Assembly (NCBI RefSeq): GCF_900106855.1
Contig: NZ_FNWI01000004.1
Location: 2,046,001 to 2,110,000 of the forward strand
Direction of reading: 5' to 3'
DNA from: Varibaculum massiliense
GTDB taxonomy: Bacteria; Actinomycetota; Actinomycetes; Actinomycetales; Actinomycetaceae
Length of the DNA stretch: 64,000 bases
Both the position numbers and the translations under genes were made by a program. The notes under the pieces were generated by a model. It was not told the DNA's origin, did no database searches, and worked only from the letters and a program-made list of their open reading frames with translations. Shown here piece by piece: positions 8,398 to 16,789 of the stretch; the first letter of the stretch is position 1; every line of letters begins with the position of its first letter.

Positions 8398-9444
8398 ATG
8401 TCGAAAAAAATCACCATTAGAGACGTCGCTATGAAAGCGGGAGTTTCTAATTCGGCAGTTTCTTGTGCGTACCATAATCCCAAGAAACTTTCAGTGGAAA
8501 CGCGAGAACGCATATTACGAGCTGCGGCAGATATCGGTTACGTAAGTAACGCTGCAGCTCGTACCATGCGAACCAATACAACTGGGGCTCTTGGTCTTTT
8601 ACTACCTCAAGAGATTGATTTGGCTTTGCAAAATCCTTACTACACATTTCTCATGGAAGGAATAGGAAAAGCATGCCGTGAGGACGGATACTCCTTATTG
8701 CTGGTTCCTCCGTTCGAGGATGATTCTTCGGTTAATCTTATTCCCACTGCCGCAGTAGATGGTTTCATTGTTTCTGGGCTTGAAAAAGAGCGTGAAGAAG
8801 TTGTGGAAATCTTTAGTAAGAATATGCCCTTGGCGGTAATCGACCCGCAAACTGAACTGGAAGTCTCAACAATAGAGATCGACGACGCGAAAGCTATAGA
8901 CTCACTTGTTAAAACAATTATTAAATGTGGTCATAGGCGTGTGGGGATTGCCGCAATCGAAACTAAAACGGAGCCTAGCTATCAGGCTTGGCATGGGGTA
9001 ATGGGGCAGCGCATAAAAACAATTCTAGACGCTTTCGATAAATTCGGAAAAGCTTTATCAGAGGATGACCTAACCGTTTATGAAACTTCCAGTACCTATG
9101 ATGGGGGAAAAGAAGCCTTCATGCAGCTATATACGGGGAATAATCCTCCTACAGTCATTATTTCTTTTAGTGACATAATAGCCGCAGGTGTAATAAGCGC
9201 GGCAACTGCTGCAGGTTTGAAAGTACCAACAGATTTGTCAGTTACTGGTTATGATGGAATGCCACAATATTTCTCTGCTTTACCGCTGACTACCGTCAGT
9301 CAGCCAATCGTGAAAAAAGGCTATTTAGCTGGACAAATAGTTCTCGACTCTATAAAAAATAAGGCAAATTCAAGTTACGATGTGCGTCATGAAATCCTGG
9401 CTGCAAAATTTATTGAGGGGAAAACACTTGGATTAGTCCAATAA
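8398..9444 (+). CDS. LacI-family regulator of the maltodextrin cassette
   Basis: This is a 348-residue repressor. Its N-terminus, KITIRDVAMKAGVSNSAVSC, is a typical LacI helix-turn-helix, and a sugar-binding domain follows from about residue 60 (GALGLLLPQEIDLALQNPYY). It lies 64 nt downstream of the GH13 gene on the same strand. It is therefore the best candidate to bind the palindrome at 3618-3631 and release it on binding a maltodextrin. The Shine-Dalgarno (AGGTAG) is moderate. Like the rest of the cassette it is AT-rich. Confidence 0.88.
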   Translation: MSKKITIRDVAMKAGVSNSAVSCAYHNPKKLSVETRERILRAAADIGYVSNAAARTMRTNTTGALGLLLPQEIDLALQNPYYTFLMEGIGKACREDGYSLLLVPPFEDDSSVNLIPTAAVDGFIVSGLEKEREEVVEIFSKNMPLAVIDPQTELEVSTIEIDDAKAIDSLVKTIIKCGHRRVGIAAIETKTEPSYQAWHGVMGQRIKTILDAFDKFGKALSEDDLTVYETSSTYDGGKEAFMQLYTGNNPPTVIISFSDIIAAGVISAATAAGLKVPTDLSVTGYDGMPQYFSALPLTTVSQPIVKKGYLAGQIVLDSIKNKANSSYDVRHEILAAKFIEGKTLGLVQ

Positions 9445-9609
9445 CTTTGGGGTGGGAGTGCCTTGAGGTTTATAAATTTGAGCTGCTTAAAATACTTGGG
9501 GGCTAATGCCCATTCTTGGCGATGCCGATTGCTCAGGCATTTAGATTTTCCAGCGGTAGCGAGTAAAAGCGAATTGAGGCTCAAGAGAATATGTTTTGGC
9601 TATATCATT

Positions 9610-9697
9610 GTGCGCTAGAGGCTCTACAAAAAGTGCGCTAAAGACTCTGCAAAACCTGCGCTAGAACGTCTGCAAAAAGTGCGCTAGCATCTTCTGA
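9610..9697 (+). repeat. 23-bp tandem repeats downstream of ATPase gene
   Basis: Three full 23-bp units (9610-9632, 9633-9655, 9656-9678) and a partial fourth (from 9679) form a degenerate tandem array. Read on the plus strand the shared core is CTGCAAAA then three variable bases then TGCGCTAGA or close to it. The same core occurs in the array at 11008-11155, but on the opposite strand, so the two arrays face each other across the ATPase gene. The rest of 9445-9703 shows no gene. Confidence 0.85.
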
Positions 9698-9703
9698 GCT
9701 GCA

Positions 9704-10978
9704 TTAACCTAGGAGCGCCAGAGGAATCACTGCCACCCCGTCCTTGCGGCGGTAGGCGTAAGGACCGGTATATACCAGGATTTTATCTAGTAGCCGATTT
9801 CCGAGGCGGGTTTCTAGCCAGTTGAGGTGGCGGACGTCCTCTGCATCTATGACTGCGGAGGACTTCGCCTCGAATGCAATAGTTTTCCCATCGTAGCGCT
9901 CGATAATCGCATCCACCTCACGTTCTCCCGAAGGAGTGCGGAAATGAAAGACCTGAGATTCGCATTCTTGAGCAGCTCCCCGCAAGGTGAGCAACATCAG
10001 TGATTCAAATAGCTGCCCATAAGTTTCTAGGGTTCCTTCGGCTCCGCTGGTCAAAACATCTTCACTGATCCCCATAAGATAAGCAGCCAACCCCGGATCT
10101 GCCAGGTGATGTTTAGCAGCTTTCGATAATCGCGCGAAGGAAGTATAAGTGGGCGACCAAGAAGGAAGCGGGTCTAGAATCCAAAGTTTCTCTAGGAGAT
10201 TCCGGTAGCTGCTAGTAGCTGATTTTGAAGGTAAGTCGCCCTCTGTCGGTAGTGCAGCCTTTAATATCTTGGTGTACGAAGCGGTGGTGGCGGTGGCAGC
10301 AGAATAGGCACGCAGCCATGCGCGTAACGCTGCAGGTCTACGCAAGCTAAGTCCCTGTTCGGGAAAATCTCGGTCAACTATTCTCGAAATGTAGCCATCA
10401 ATACTGGCTCTGCGTGCCCGGGGAGAAAGAGTTTCAATCTGGGGGAAGCCGGTGGAACAGATGGCGCCGGCGTAATCGGAATAAGAAAAATTACTTTCCC
10501 CAGATATCGGAGTTGAAAAGGGTTTCGAAGAAAAAATATCGCGGATAAAAATCTTTGGGGTAGTGCCGGGGCGCTCCGATAAGGCTAGAGGACGCATCCG
10601 CAGCGAGATAATTCTCCCGGCGCCAGAGTGGGTGTCCACATTTTCAATCGGGGTAGCGCTGCCGGTAAAAAGAAAACGGGTATCGCTTTTTTCATCGATA
10701 AGCCGGCGGGCACCATCCCAAACCGGAGGATAGTTTTGCCATTCGTCAAGCAGCACAGTCTTGTGGGAGGTAAGCACTGTTCGCAGCTGCGAGGCGACTA
10801 GATTACGTACATCTGGAGAATCCAGTTCGAGGACGCGCTCGACTCTACGTGAAGCGGTAACGGTTTTTCCCACGCCCTTAGGTCCGTCAAGGGCGATTCC
10901 ATGTAGCTCTGGAAGCAGCGCATCAAGCTCATTGTCTACGTAACGCCTTAAATAGTTTCCGGAAGAACCTGGAAGCAT
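9704..10978 (-). CDS. AAA_14 / DUF4143 family ATPase (COG1373)
   Basis: This 424-residue protein has an N-terminal AAA_14 ATPase with Walker A GPKGVGKT and Walker B VLLDEWQ, then a sensor-like LFTGSATP. A C-terminal DUF4143 region follows. Near the end, GEREVDAIIE followed by IAFEAKSS has the E-VD...E-x-K spacing of a PD-(D/E)XK nuclease-like fold. The family is widespread, often mobile, and its biological role is not settled. Here the gene is isolated on the minus strand. Tandem repeats begin 30 bp upstream of its start, and related inverted repeats lie just behind its stop. Promoter, replication or mobility roles for these repeats are possible but unproven. Confidence 0.85.
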   Translation of the reverse strand: MLPGSSGNYLRRYVDNELDALLPELHGIALDGPKGVGKTVTASRRVERVLELDSPDVRNLVASQLRTVLTSHKTVLLDEWQNYPPVWDGARRLIDEKSDTRFLFTGSATPIENVDTHSGAGRIISLRMRPLALSERPGTTPKIFIRDIFSSKPFSTPISGESNFSYSDYAGAICSTGFPQIETLSPRARRASIDGYISRIVDRDFPEQGLSLRRPAALRAWLRAYSAATATTASYTKILKAALPTEGDLPSKSATSSYRNLLEKLWILDPLPSWSPTYTSFARLSKAAKHHLADPGLAAYLMGISEDVLTSGAEGTLETYGQLFESLMLLTLRGAAQECESQVFHFRTPSGEREVDAIIERYDGKTIAFEAKSSAVIDAEDVRHLNWLETRLGNRLLDKILVYTGPYAYRRKDGVAVIPLALLG

Positions 10979-11007
10979 TATTACCTCGATTAATAGATGC
11001 TAAAAGT

Positions 11008-11155
11008 CGTTTTACAGGAAGTCTAGCAATCGTTTTACAGGAAGTCTAGCAATCGTTTTGCAGGAAGTCTAGCAGTCGTTTTGCAGGAAGTCTAGCAGTC
11101 GTTTTGCAGGAAGTCTAGCAGTCGTTTTGCAGGAAGTCTAGCAATCGTTTTGCAG
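11008..11155 (-). repeat. 23-bp tandem repeat array upstream of ATPase gene
   Basis: Six full 23-bp units run from 11008, 11031, 11054, 11077, 11100 and 11123, followed by 10 bp of a seventh to 11155. Units differ only at two positions (A/G). Read on the minus strand, each unit is CTGCAAAACGACTGCTAGA plus CTTC. There are no unique spacers. The array sits 30 bp upstream of the ATPase start codon and ends about 80 bp before the recO promoter. The rest of 10979-11268 holds no gene. Confidence 0.92.
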
Positions 11156-11234
11156 ATTTTAGGGTGGCTGCGGTATTTGCATTTACGGAGAGGCCGCTAG
11201 CTTTCGCCCGCAAGTGCCCTTTGGCCTTTATGAG

Positions 11235-11262
11235 CTGACCTGGCGCCTAGATATGAGATAAT
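11235..11262 (+). promoter_or_regulatory. recO promoter, probably leaderless
   Basis: A -35-like CTGACC (11235-11240) and a -10 GATAAT (11257-11262) are 16 bp apart. The -10 ends 6 nt before GTG 11269, so transcription should begin at or next to the start codon. No Shine-Dalgarno is present. Confidence 0.5.
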
Positions 11263-11268
11263 AGCCGG

Positions 11269-12000
11269 GTGCTGCGAACCTATACCGACCAGGCGATTGT
11301 CCTGCGAACTACCAAATTAGGGGAAGCGGACATGATTTTGACCCTGCTGACTCTAGAGCATGGGCAGGTTCGGGCAGTAGCCAAAGGTCTGCGCCGCACT
11401 TCCTCTAAATTCGGGGCGCGTCTTAGCCCCTTTAACCGGGTAAAACTGCAGCTGCACTCCGGGCGAAACCTGGATACCGTCACTCAAGCCGAATCGCTTA
11501 GCCTCAATGCCCCGGCGATCGCCTCCGACTACGAACGTTACCTCTCGGGACAGGTAATGCTGGAAACTGCCGAGAAACTTTCCGAAGGCGAGGCTTCACG
11601 CAGTCAATACCGTCTGCTCGCCGGGGCCATAGCGGCATTAGCAAACCGGGCGCACCGCCCGGGTATGGTGCTCTCCTCCTATCTATTGCGTACCTTAGCG
11701 ATTGCCGGATGGGCGCCCGCTTTAAGCGCGTGCGCCCTCTGTGGAGCTGATGACCCCTTTAAGGTTTTCTCGGCACCTGCCGGTGGGGTGGTGTGCGAAA
11801 ACTGTCAGTTAAGCGGAGGTCTTCACATCTCTATGCCAGTAATCGACCTGCTCACCGCGCTCTTGGCGGGGCAGTGGCCGCAGGTTTACCAGGCAGATGC
11901 TCTAACCCAGGGGATAGCAGAAGAAGTGGTCACCGCCTATACCGAGTGGGTATTAGAGCGAAAATTAAAATCCCTGTCAGTGATGGCACGAAAGGCATAA
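11269..12000 (+). CDS. recO: DNA repair protein RecO
   Basis: RecO loads RecA at gaps together with RecF and RecR. The 243-residue protein starts with the OB-fold domain (YTDQAIVLRTTKLGEADMIL). It carries the zinc-binding four-Cys site as CALCGADD and VVCENC in the C-terminal part. GTG 11269 is the start; a -10 box ends 6 nt upstream and no Shine-Dalgarno exists, so the mRNA is likely leaderless. uppS follows on the same strand, an arrangement common in actinobacteria. Confidence 0.95.
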   Translation: MLRTYTDQAIVLRTTKLGEADMILTLLTLEHGQVRAVAKGLRRTSSKFGARLSPFNRVKLQLHSGRNLDTVTQAESLSLNAPAIASDYERYLSGQVMLETAEKLSEGEASRSQYRLLAGAIAALANRAHRPGMVLSSYLLRTLAIAGWAPALSACALCGADDPFKVFSAPAGGVVCENCQLSGGLHISMPVIDLLTALLAGQWPQVYQADALTQGIAEEVVTAYTEWVLERKLKSLSVMARKA

Positions 12001-12058
12001 TAAAGATATGAGAGAACAAGAGATTGTAGCAACTATTCCCCCGGGGAAAGGTGCTGCT

Positions 12059-12784
12059 ATGCCGCAGTTATCTTCAGTTCCCTCCCATGTGGCACTAATT
12101 ATGGACGGCAATGGACGCTGGGCTAACCAGCAGGGATTGCCGCGCACGGCAGGACACCAGGCCGGAGAACTATCGCTTATGGATACGCTGGCCGGGGCAG
12201 TAGAAGCCGGGGTAAAAATGGTGAGCGTCTACGCATTTTCCACCGAGAATTGGAAACGCTCCCCGGCGGAAGTGCGTTTTTTAATGGGGTATTCGCGGGA
12301 TGTGATTCGCCGGCGCTCCCGGGAACTCAACGACTGGAACGTGCGCATAGTTTGGTCGGGGCGACGCGGGCGCCTATGGAAGTCAGTTATCAAGGAGCTA
12401 GAAGCTGCCGCCGACTTGACCAGGAAAAACACCGGCCTGGTGTTCAATATGTGTATTAACTATGGAGGGCGCGCAGAAATGGTTGATGCAGCGCGTGCGG
12501 TTGCCCGCCGGGTTGCGGCCGGGGAAATCGGCGAAAACCATATCCGCGAGGACACTTTGGCTAGGGAAATGTATTTAGGGGGAATGCCGGATGTAGATTT
12601 GTTGATCCGCACCTCCGGGGAGCAACGCCTATCTAACTTTTTGCTCTGGCAATGTGCTTATGCGGAACTTAGTTTTGTCCCCGAGATGTGGCCCGACTTT
12701 AAACGGGAACAACTCTGGCGCGAACTAGCAGCATTTGGAGGACGCAATCGGCGTTTTGGGGGCGCGAAAGACCAGCCTTGCTAG
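12059..12784 (+). CDS. uppS: isoprenyl (undecaprenyl) diphosphate synthase
   Basis: This cis-prenyltransferase makes the polyprenyl carrier lipid for peptidoglycan and glycans. The signature VALIMDGNGRWANQQG carries the catalytic Asp. SVYAFSTENWKRSP and DLLIRTSGEQRLSNFLLWQ are the other family motifs, the latter binding isopentenyl diphosphate. I chose ATG 12059 because GGGGAAAGG lies 7 nt upstream. An in-frame ATG at 12008 would add 17 residues and sits 8 nt after the recO stop, with little Shine-Dalgarno support. The product would be about 241 residues. It is probably co-transcribed with recO. Confidence 0.94.
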   Translation: MPQLSSVPSHVALIMDGNGRWANQQGLPRTAGHQAGELSLMDTLAGAVEAGVKMVSVYAFSTENWKRSPAEVRFLMGYSRDVIRRRSRELNDWNVRIVWSGRRGRLWKSVIKELEAAADLTRKNTGLVFNMCINYGGRAEMVDAARAVARRVAAGEIGENHIREDTLAREMYLGGMPDVDLLIRTSGEQRLSNFLLWQCAYAELSFVPEMWPDFKREQLWRELAAFGGRNRRFGGAKDQPC

Positions 12785-12837
12785 GCTTAAGTTTGCCTGC
12801 GTCCTCGTAATAACAAAGGCGCTAAATCTCGGTAATA

Positions 12838-14058
12838 CTAATCCCAGAGAGGATGGGCAAACAGTCCACTCCCCAGTTTCGGCTCGAACCAAGTGGACTT
12901 AGGAGGCATGACTTCACCGGCATCAGCGACTTTCATAACCTGAGCAATCTGGGTGGGATACATATAGAAGGCACAGGCCGCGCCGTTATCTACCGACTCC
13001 TTAAGCTCGCCATCCCCGCGAATCCCGCCCACGAACTCGATGCGCTCGCTGGTGCGGGGATCTGTAATTCCCAGTAGGGGAGAAAGCACTTTTTCTTGCA
13101 GCAAAGATACGTCTAAGGAATCGGGTAGCTCTTTACCCGCGATCACCGCGGGATGGAAACTGCATGCATACCATTTGCCACCCAGATACATACTGAAGGC
13201 GCCGGGTTTTTCCGGGGGTGCGAACTCGCCGAGTTCGGTGATTACCGCAACCTGCGCTAAATCAGCCAAGAACTGCTTGGGGTTGGTGTCGCCCCAATCA
13301 AGTACTAACCGGTTATAAGGCAGGCAGCGTAAATCATGATCGGGAACTGCAACTACCAGGAACTCATTCCAAGGAGCATCGAGGCGCTGGGTGCGAGAAA
13401 GTCCCACTTTTGCCGCAGATGCCGAGCGGTGATGTCCATCGGCAATATAAAAGTAGTCTAGCGCCTCTAGGGCGCGGGCAGCCAAGGCAGTATCTGCAGC
13501 AGATAGTGGCCAAAGCTCATGGCAGGTTCCATCGAGAGTTTCGCCGGTGAGCAGCGGCTTTTCTTTAATTACCCGCGCGGTAATCTCATCGATTTTTTTA
13601 TTGGCACGATAGGTAAGAAAAACCGGCTCGGTATGGGCATTCACCCGGTCAAAATGTTTAATCCGGTCGGCTTCTTTAATTGCCAAAGTTTTCTCGTGTC
13701 GCTCAATAATGCCGTTTTGATAATCGGCCACCTGGGCGCACCCTACAATCCCTACCTGGGCGGCGCCTTGCCAAGTCTCCCGGTACAAATACAGACAAGG
13801 GTGATCTTCACGGATCAGAATCCCGCGGTCAATAAAATCCGCTAGATTGGCGGCAGCCTGCTCATGCACCTGGTCGGCGTGTTGATCCACACTAAGGGGC
13901 AAATCAATTTCCGCGCGGGTGATATGCAGATAGGAGTCGGGGTCTTTGCCCTGCGCGGCGGCCTCCTGACGGTTCATAACGTCATAGGGCAGCGCCACTA
14001 CCCGCGGGGCAGCCTCGCTAGTGGGACGCAGCGCACGGAAAGGACGCAACTTCGGCAT
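12838..14058 (-). CDS. DUF1015 family protein
   Basis: The protein is about 406 residues and matches the DUF1015 (COG4198) family: an N-terminal LRPFRALRP, then VVALPYDVMNRQEA, then a conserved core YIADGHHRSASAAKV around residue 200. The family is conserved in bacteria and archaea and often lies near serA or amino acid genes; no reaction is firmly assigned. I chose ATG 14058, which has AGGAG 6 nt upstream; the TTG at 14061 directly before it is less likely. The gene converges on uppS and has no obvious operon partner. Confidence 0.88.
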   Translation of the reverse strand: MPKLRPFRALRPTSEAAPRVVALPYDVMNRQEAAAQGKDPDSYLHITRAEIDLPLSVDQHADQVHEQAAANLADFIDRGILIREDHPCLYLYRETWQGAAQVGIVGCAQVADYQNGIIERHEKTLAIKEADRIKHFDRVNAHTEPVFLTYRANKKIDEITARVIKEKPLLTGETLDGTCHELWPLSAADTALAARALEALDYFYIADGHHRSASAAKVGLSRTQRLDAPWNEFLVVAVPDHDLRCLPYNRLVLDWGDTNPKQFLADLAQVAVITELGEFAPPEKPGAFSMYLGGKWYACSFHPAVIAGKELPDSLDVSLLQEKVLSPLLGITDPRTSERIEFVGGIRGDGELKESVDNGAACAFYMYPTQIAQVMKVADAGEVMPPKSTWFEPKLGSGLFAHPLWD

Positions 14059-14228
14059 CAAAATCTCCTTCAGATAAATTACCTTTAGGTCCAGCTTATC
14101 GGCTTGAATCTAGTTTTGTAGTTGCGCACTAATTACTACCGAGGGGGAAAGCTGGAAGTTGGTGCTGGTTTACGGATATTCGCGCCTAGCTAGCTGTTTG
14201 CTTAGGGAAAATATGCGACATACTCCAG

Positions 14229-15257
14229 CTATTTGCTGAACTTGCTGTAGGCGTCAGAGTTATAAACCCAGTCGAACTGTCCAATCATTTCCATCAGACC
14301 GTTTTCACCACAGAAAGTTTTTTTGAACCGATATAGACCAGCTGCAGGATTGAGGTCGAATATTCCTCCCATATCATATTCGCTATATCCCTGGTCGATA
14401 GCATCTTTAATTGCCTCATTGTTCATCTGATAGTTGGGGTAAAGCTCTCGATGCTCATTAGAACTAGCGGCATAGATATAGAAAGCTTTTTTGTTATAAC
14501 CAAGCACAATTGCGCTGGATAGAACCTGATCATTCAGTTTGGTTTCATAGAGAGTTACCGCTGGGGGGGGGTAGGCATTAAATAGCCGCACGAAGTAATC
14601 TTTGGGGCGATAGGTGATTCCTTGGCGCTGAGCCATTACTTTGGTGAGGTCATAAAAAGTGTCGAGAGATTTTTCAAAACCTTCTTGGTTGCGATGCAAG
14701 CGAATGGTTTCCAATCCATGCTTATACGGAAGTCTAATCATGGTGCGCTTTTTGCGTTTAACTGTTTGAAAATATTCTTCGTGCGACCCCATGGATATAT
14801 CTGCAATCACATGCATCCGGGGATTGGAAAAGCTATGTTCATCAGTTCCCCTAGTGGTAATCACCAGATTACCCATCCCGGCATTCCGGTAATTTGCAAG
14901 TACTTCCTCGTCGTAGGCAAACTCGGGATCCATCCTTAAAACAAAACCGTTAAGTTTTTCAATCACTGGGGAGGCCTCTTTTACCAGCGCTTTCACGGTG
15001 TCAATATCTCTAAAATCGCAGACGGGACCACGCGGGGCATACATAAAAGCATGCTCGCCATCGTTCTTGATAGAGAGTATCGACAAAGCGGCGGTTATGT
15101 TTCCGGAATCATCTTGTAGGTATACGTAGTCGCTATCCCAGTTTTCCTTTACTTTTGCCCAGTTTAGGGATTGCATAACATGACCGTGGGGACTGGAAGC
15201 AACAAATTCTTCATAGCGAGCCACCTCTTCGCTATTTGATAAATCCAAAATGGGCAC
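14229..15257 (-). CDS. FemAB/FemX-type peptidoglycan aminoacyltransferase
   Basis: FemX-type enzymes add the first bridge amino acid to lipid II using aminoacyl-tRNA. The 342-residue protein has the two GNAT-like halves: an N-terminal SSPHGHVMQSLNWAKVKENW and GPVCDF, and a C-terminal stretch with KAFYIYAASSNEHRELYPNY and YSEYDMGGIF. These are characteristic of the lipid II:glycine glycyltransferase family. I chose GTG 15257 because AGAGGAG lies 7 nt upstream; an upstream TTG would start before it. A run of nine C residues on the coding strand (plus-strand G at 14563-14571) encodes Pro-Pro and could slip. Gene order is divergent with the aminotransferase-like gene. Confidence 0.85.
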   Translation of the reverse strand: MPILDLSNSEEVARYEEFVASSPHGHVMQSLNWAKVKENWDSDYVYLQDDSGNITAALSILSIKNDGEHAFMYAPRGPVCDFRDIDTVKALVKEASPVIEKLNGFVLRMDPEFAYDEEVLANYRNAGMGNLVITTRGTDEHSFSNPRMHVIADISMGSHEEYFQTVKRKKRTMIRLPYKHGLETIRLHRNQEGFEKSLDTFYDLTKVMAQRQGITYRPKDYFVRLFNAYPPPAVTLYETKLNDQVLSSAIVLGYNKKAFYIYAASSNEHRELYPNYQMNNEAIKDAIDQGYSEYDMGGIFDLNPAAGLYRFKKTFCGENGLMEMIGQFDWVYNSDAYSKFSK

Positions 15258-15482
15258 GATAACGCTCCTCTTTTTTGAGATAACCAAATATGTTTCAGGA
15301 TGAAATCCTCATTTAGGATACTTCACTGCCCCGGCGCGGTGCTAATACCATTAATCAGCTATTTTGAACCCGCTTAATCGGGTAGCAGATTCCGGGTAGT
15401 TTCTTTCCTCAAAAGTAATAGGTATCACGTGATTAATCGCATTTCCTCCGAGGCGTTCATTTTCAGGCTTTAGAATATCTAC

Positions 15483-16682
15483 ATGCCCCCAAGCAACTTC
15501 CGACCCTTACAGAATCTTCTCGCGGAGCTCACTAATACTCGCGCCGAAGATTGGTTCTTGTTTATGCGCGCCCGCCACGGGATGGCAACCGTCTACCAAA
15601 CCTTGCACCAATGCTTCGGACAAGGAACGGTAACCACCCAGGCCTACACCTGTGTAACTGCGGTTAACCCCATCCTGGTAGCCGGGCTAAAACCCGAATA
15701 CGGCGATATTGACCCGGATTCCATCGCCTTACTCCCTGATACAGCGCCTCTCCATGCCCGGACGCGGGCACTGGTGTGGCAAAATACTTTCGGAATCCTC
15801 GCCGATGCTAAGGCCGCGGTGCTGCGTTCGCGGGCTCATAATACCCCCGCGATTTTTCTGGAAGACTCCGCGCACTGCGTCGGATCTATGGTGCGTGATA
15901 AGCAGGGGGAGCCGCTTGCGGATATCTCGGTCCACTCTTTCGGGGTGGAAAAGTTACTGCCCACCAAGTTCGGGGGTGCCATCTGGATTAATCCGTGTCT
16001 GAGGGAGCGCAGCCCGCAGCATCAACGCTTCGTTGAAAAGCTAATAACCACTTGCGCCGGGGTGCGTACTCCCCAGGGGCGCGAAGAAAAAGCTATGCGC
16101 CGCTACTTTAACCAAGTGCGGGTACTCAACCATTTACCGAGGGCGCTCTCGGCTCCCTTGCGGAAAACTCTCCTAAAGACCGATAGATTTTTAGCCCCGA
16201 TTATGCCGGTTGAGCAGCAAGGAAAGTTGGATCGCATTCCCGCATTACCCTCAAAATGGGTGGCAGCGCAGGCGTTAGCGCAGTTGAAAAATATCGAAGA
16301 TACCCGGCGGCGACGCCAACAAGTGCAACACCTCTATCAAGAAAAGCTTACGCGGCAGCTGCACATACCTGCAGATATCAGTGATTCCCAGGCTTTAGTG
16401 CGTTTCCCGTTATTTGTTAACGGCACGCCCTCGGATAATCAGGCGGAACGGCTATTTTCTTTCTTGAGGGAGAAGGGATATTACCCGGGGCGCTGGTATC
16501 GGCCGGCACTGTTCCCCGGGGTAACAGATTACGATCTGTACAATTTCGATCCTGAGTTTTCTAACTTGCCCAACACTAAGTACCTGATTGAGAGTGCCAT
16601 TAACCTTCCTACCCAGGAAAGCGTTACACGAGCCCAAGAAATCGTCTCTTTGGTAAATCATTGGGTAGAGGAGCACTGCTAA
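15483..16682 (+). CDS. DegT/DnrJ/EryC1-like PLP-dependent aminotransferase
   Basis: The 399-residue protein shows features of the DegT/DnrJ/EryC1/StrS sugar aminotransferases: FLEDSAHCVGS supplies the Asp that contacts the PLP ring, and HSFGVEKLLPTKFGG places a Lys where the Schiff base forms. It ends with a typical C-terminal small domain (PLFVNGTPSDN, ESAINLPTQ). Such enzymes usually aminate nucleotide-keto-sugars for cell surface glycans. No sugar nucleotide genes are nearby, so the substrate is unknown. A -10-like TAGAAT (15471-15476) ends 6 nt before ATG 15483, so the message may be leaderless. Confidence 0.78.
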   Translation: MPPSNFRPLQNLLAELTNTRAEDWFLFMRARHGMATVYQTLHQCFGQGTVTTQAYTCVTAVNPILVAGLKPEYGDIDPDSIALLPDTAPLHARTRALVWQNTFGILADAKAAVLRSRAHNTPAIFLEDSAHCVGSMVRDKQGEPLADISVHSFGVEKLLPTKFGGAIWINPCLRERSPQHQRFVEKLITTCAGVRTPQGREEKAMRRYFNQVRVLNHLPRALSAPLRKTLLKTDRFLAPIMPVEQQGKLDRIPALPSKWVAAQALAQLKNIEDTRRRRQQVQHLYQEKLTRQLHIPADISDSQALVRFPLFVNGTPSDNQAERLFSFLREKGYYPGRWYRPALFPGVTDYDLYNFDPEFSNLPNTKYLIESAINLPTQESVTRAQEIVSLVNHWVEEHC

Positions 16683-16789
16683 TCGGCGATTTTGTATGAG
16701 GAAAGCACGCAATAACTAGTCCAACCTCCAACGAGCCCTCGGTCACAGCAGTTTTCGCCCCTGGCAGCTAGCCTATTAGACTGGGCGCG

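Noticed and set aside
11008-11155. Possible CRISPR array
   Set aside because: The 23-bp units are directly adjacent with no unique spacers, and no cas genes are near.
13519-13845. 108-codon plus-strand frame inside the DUF1015 gene
   Set aside because: It lies fully antisense to a conserved gene, with no supporting signals.
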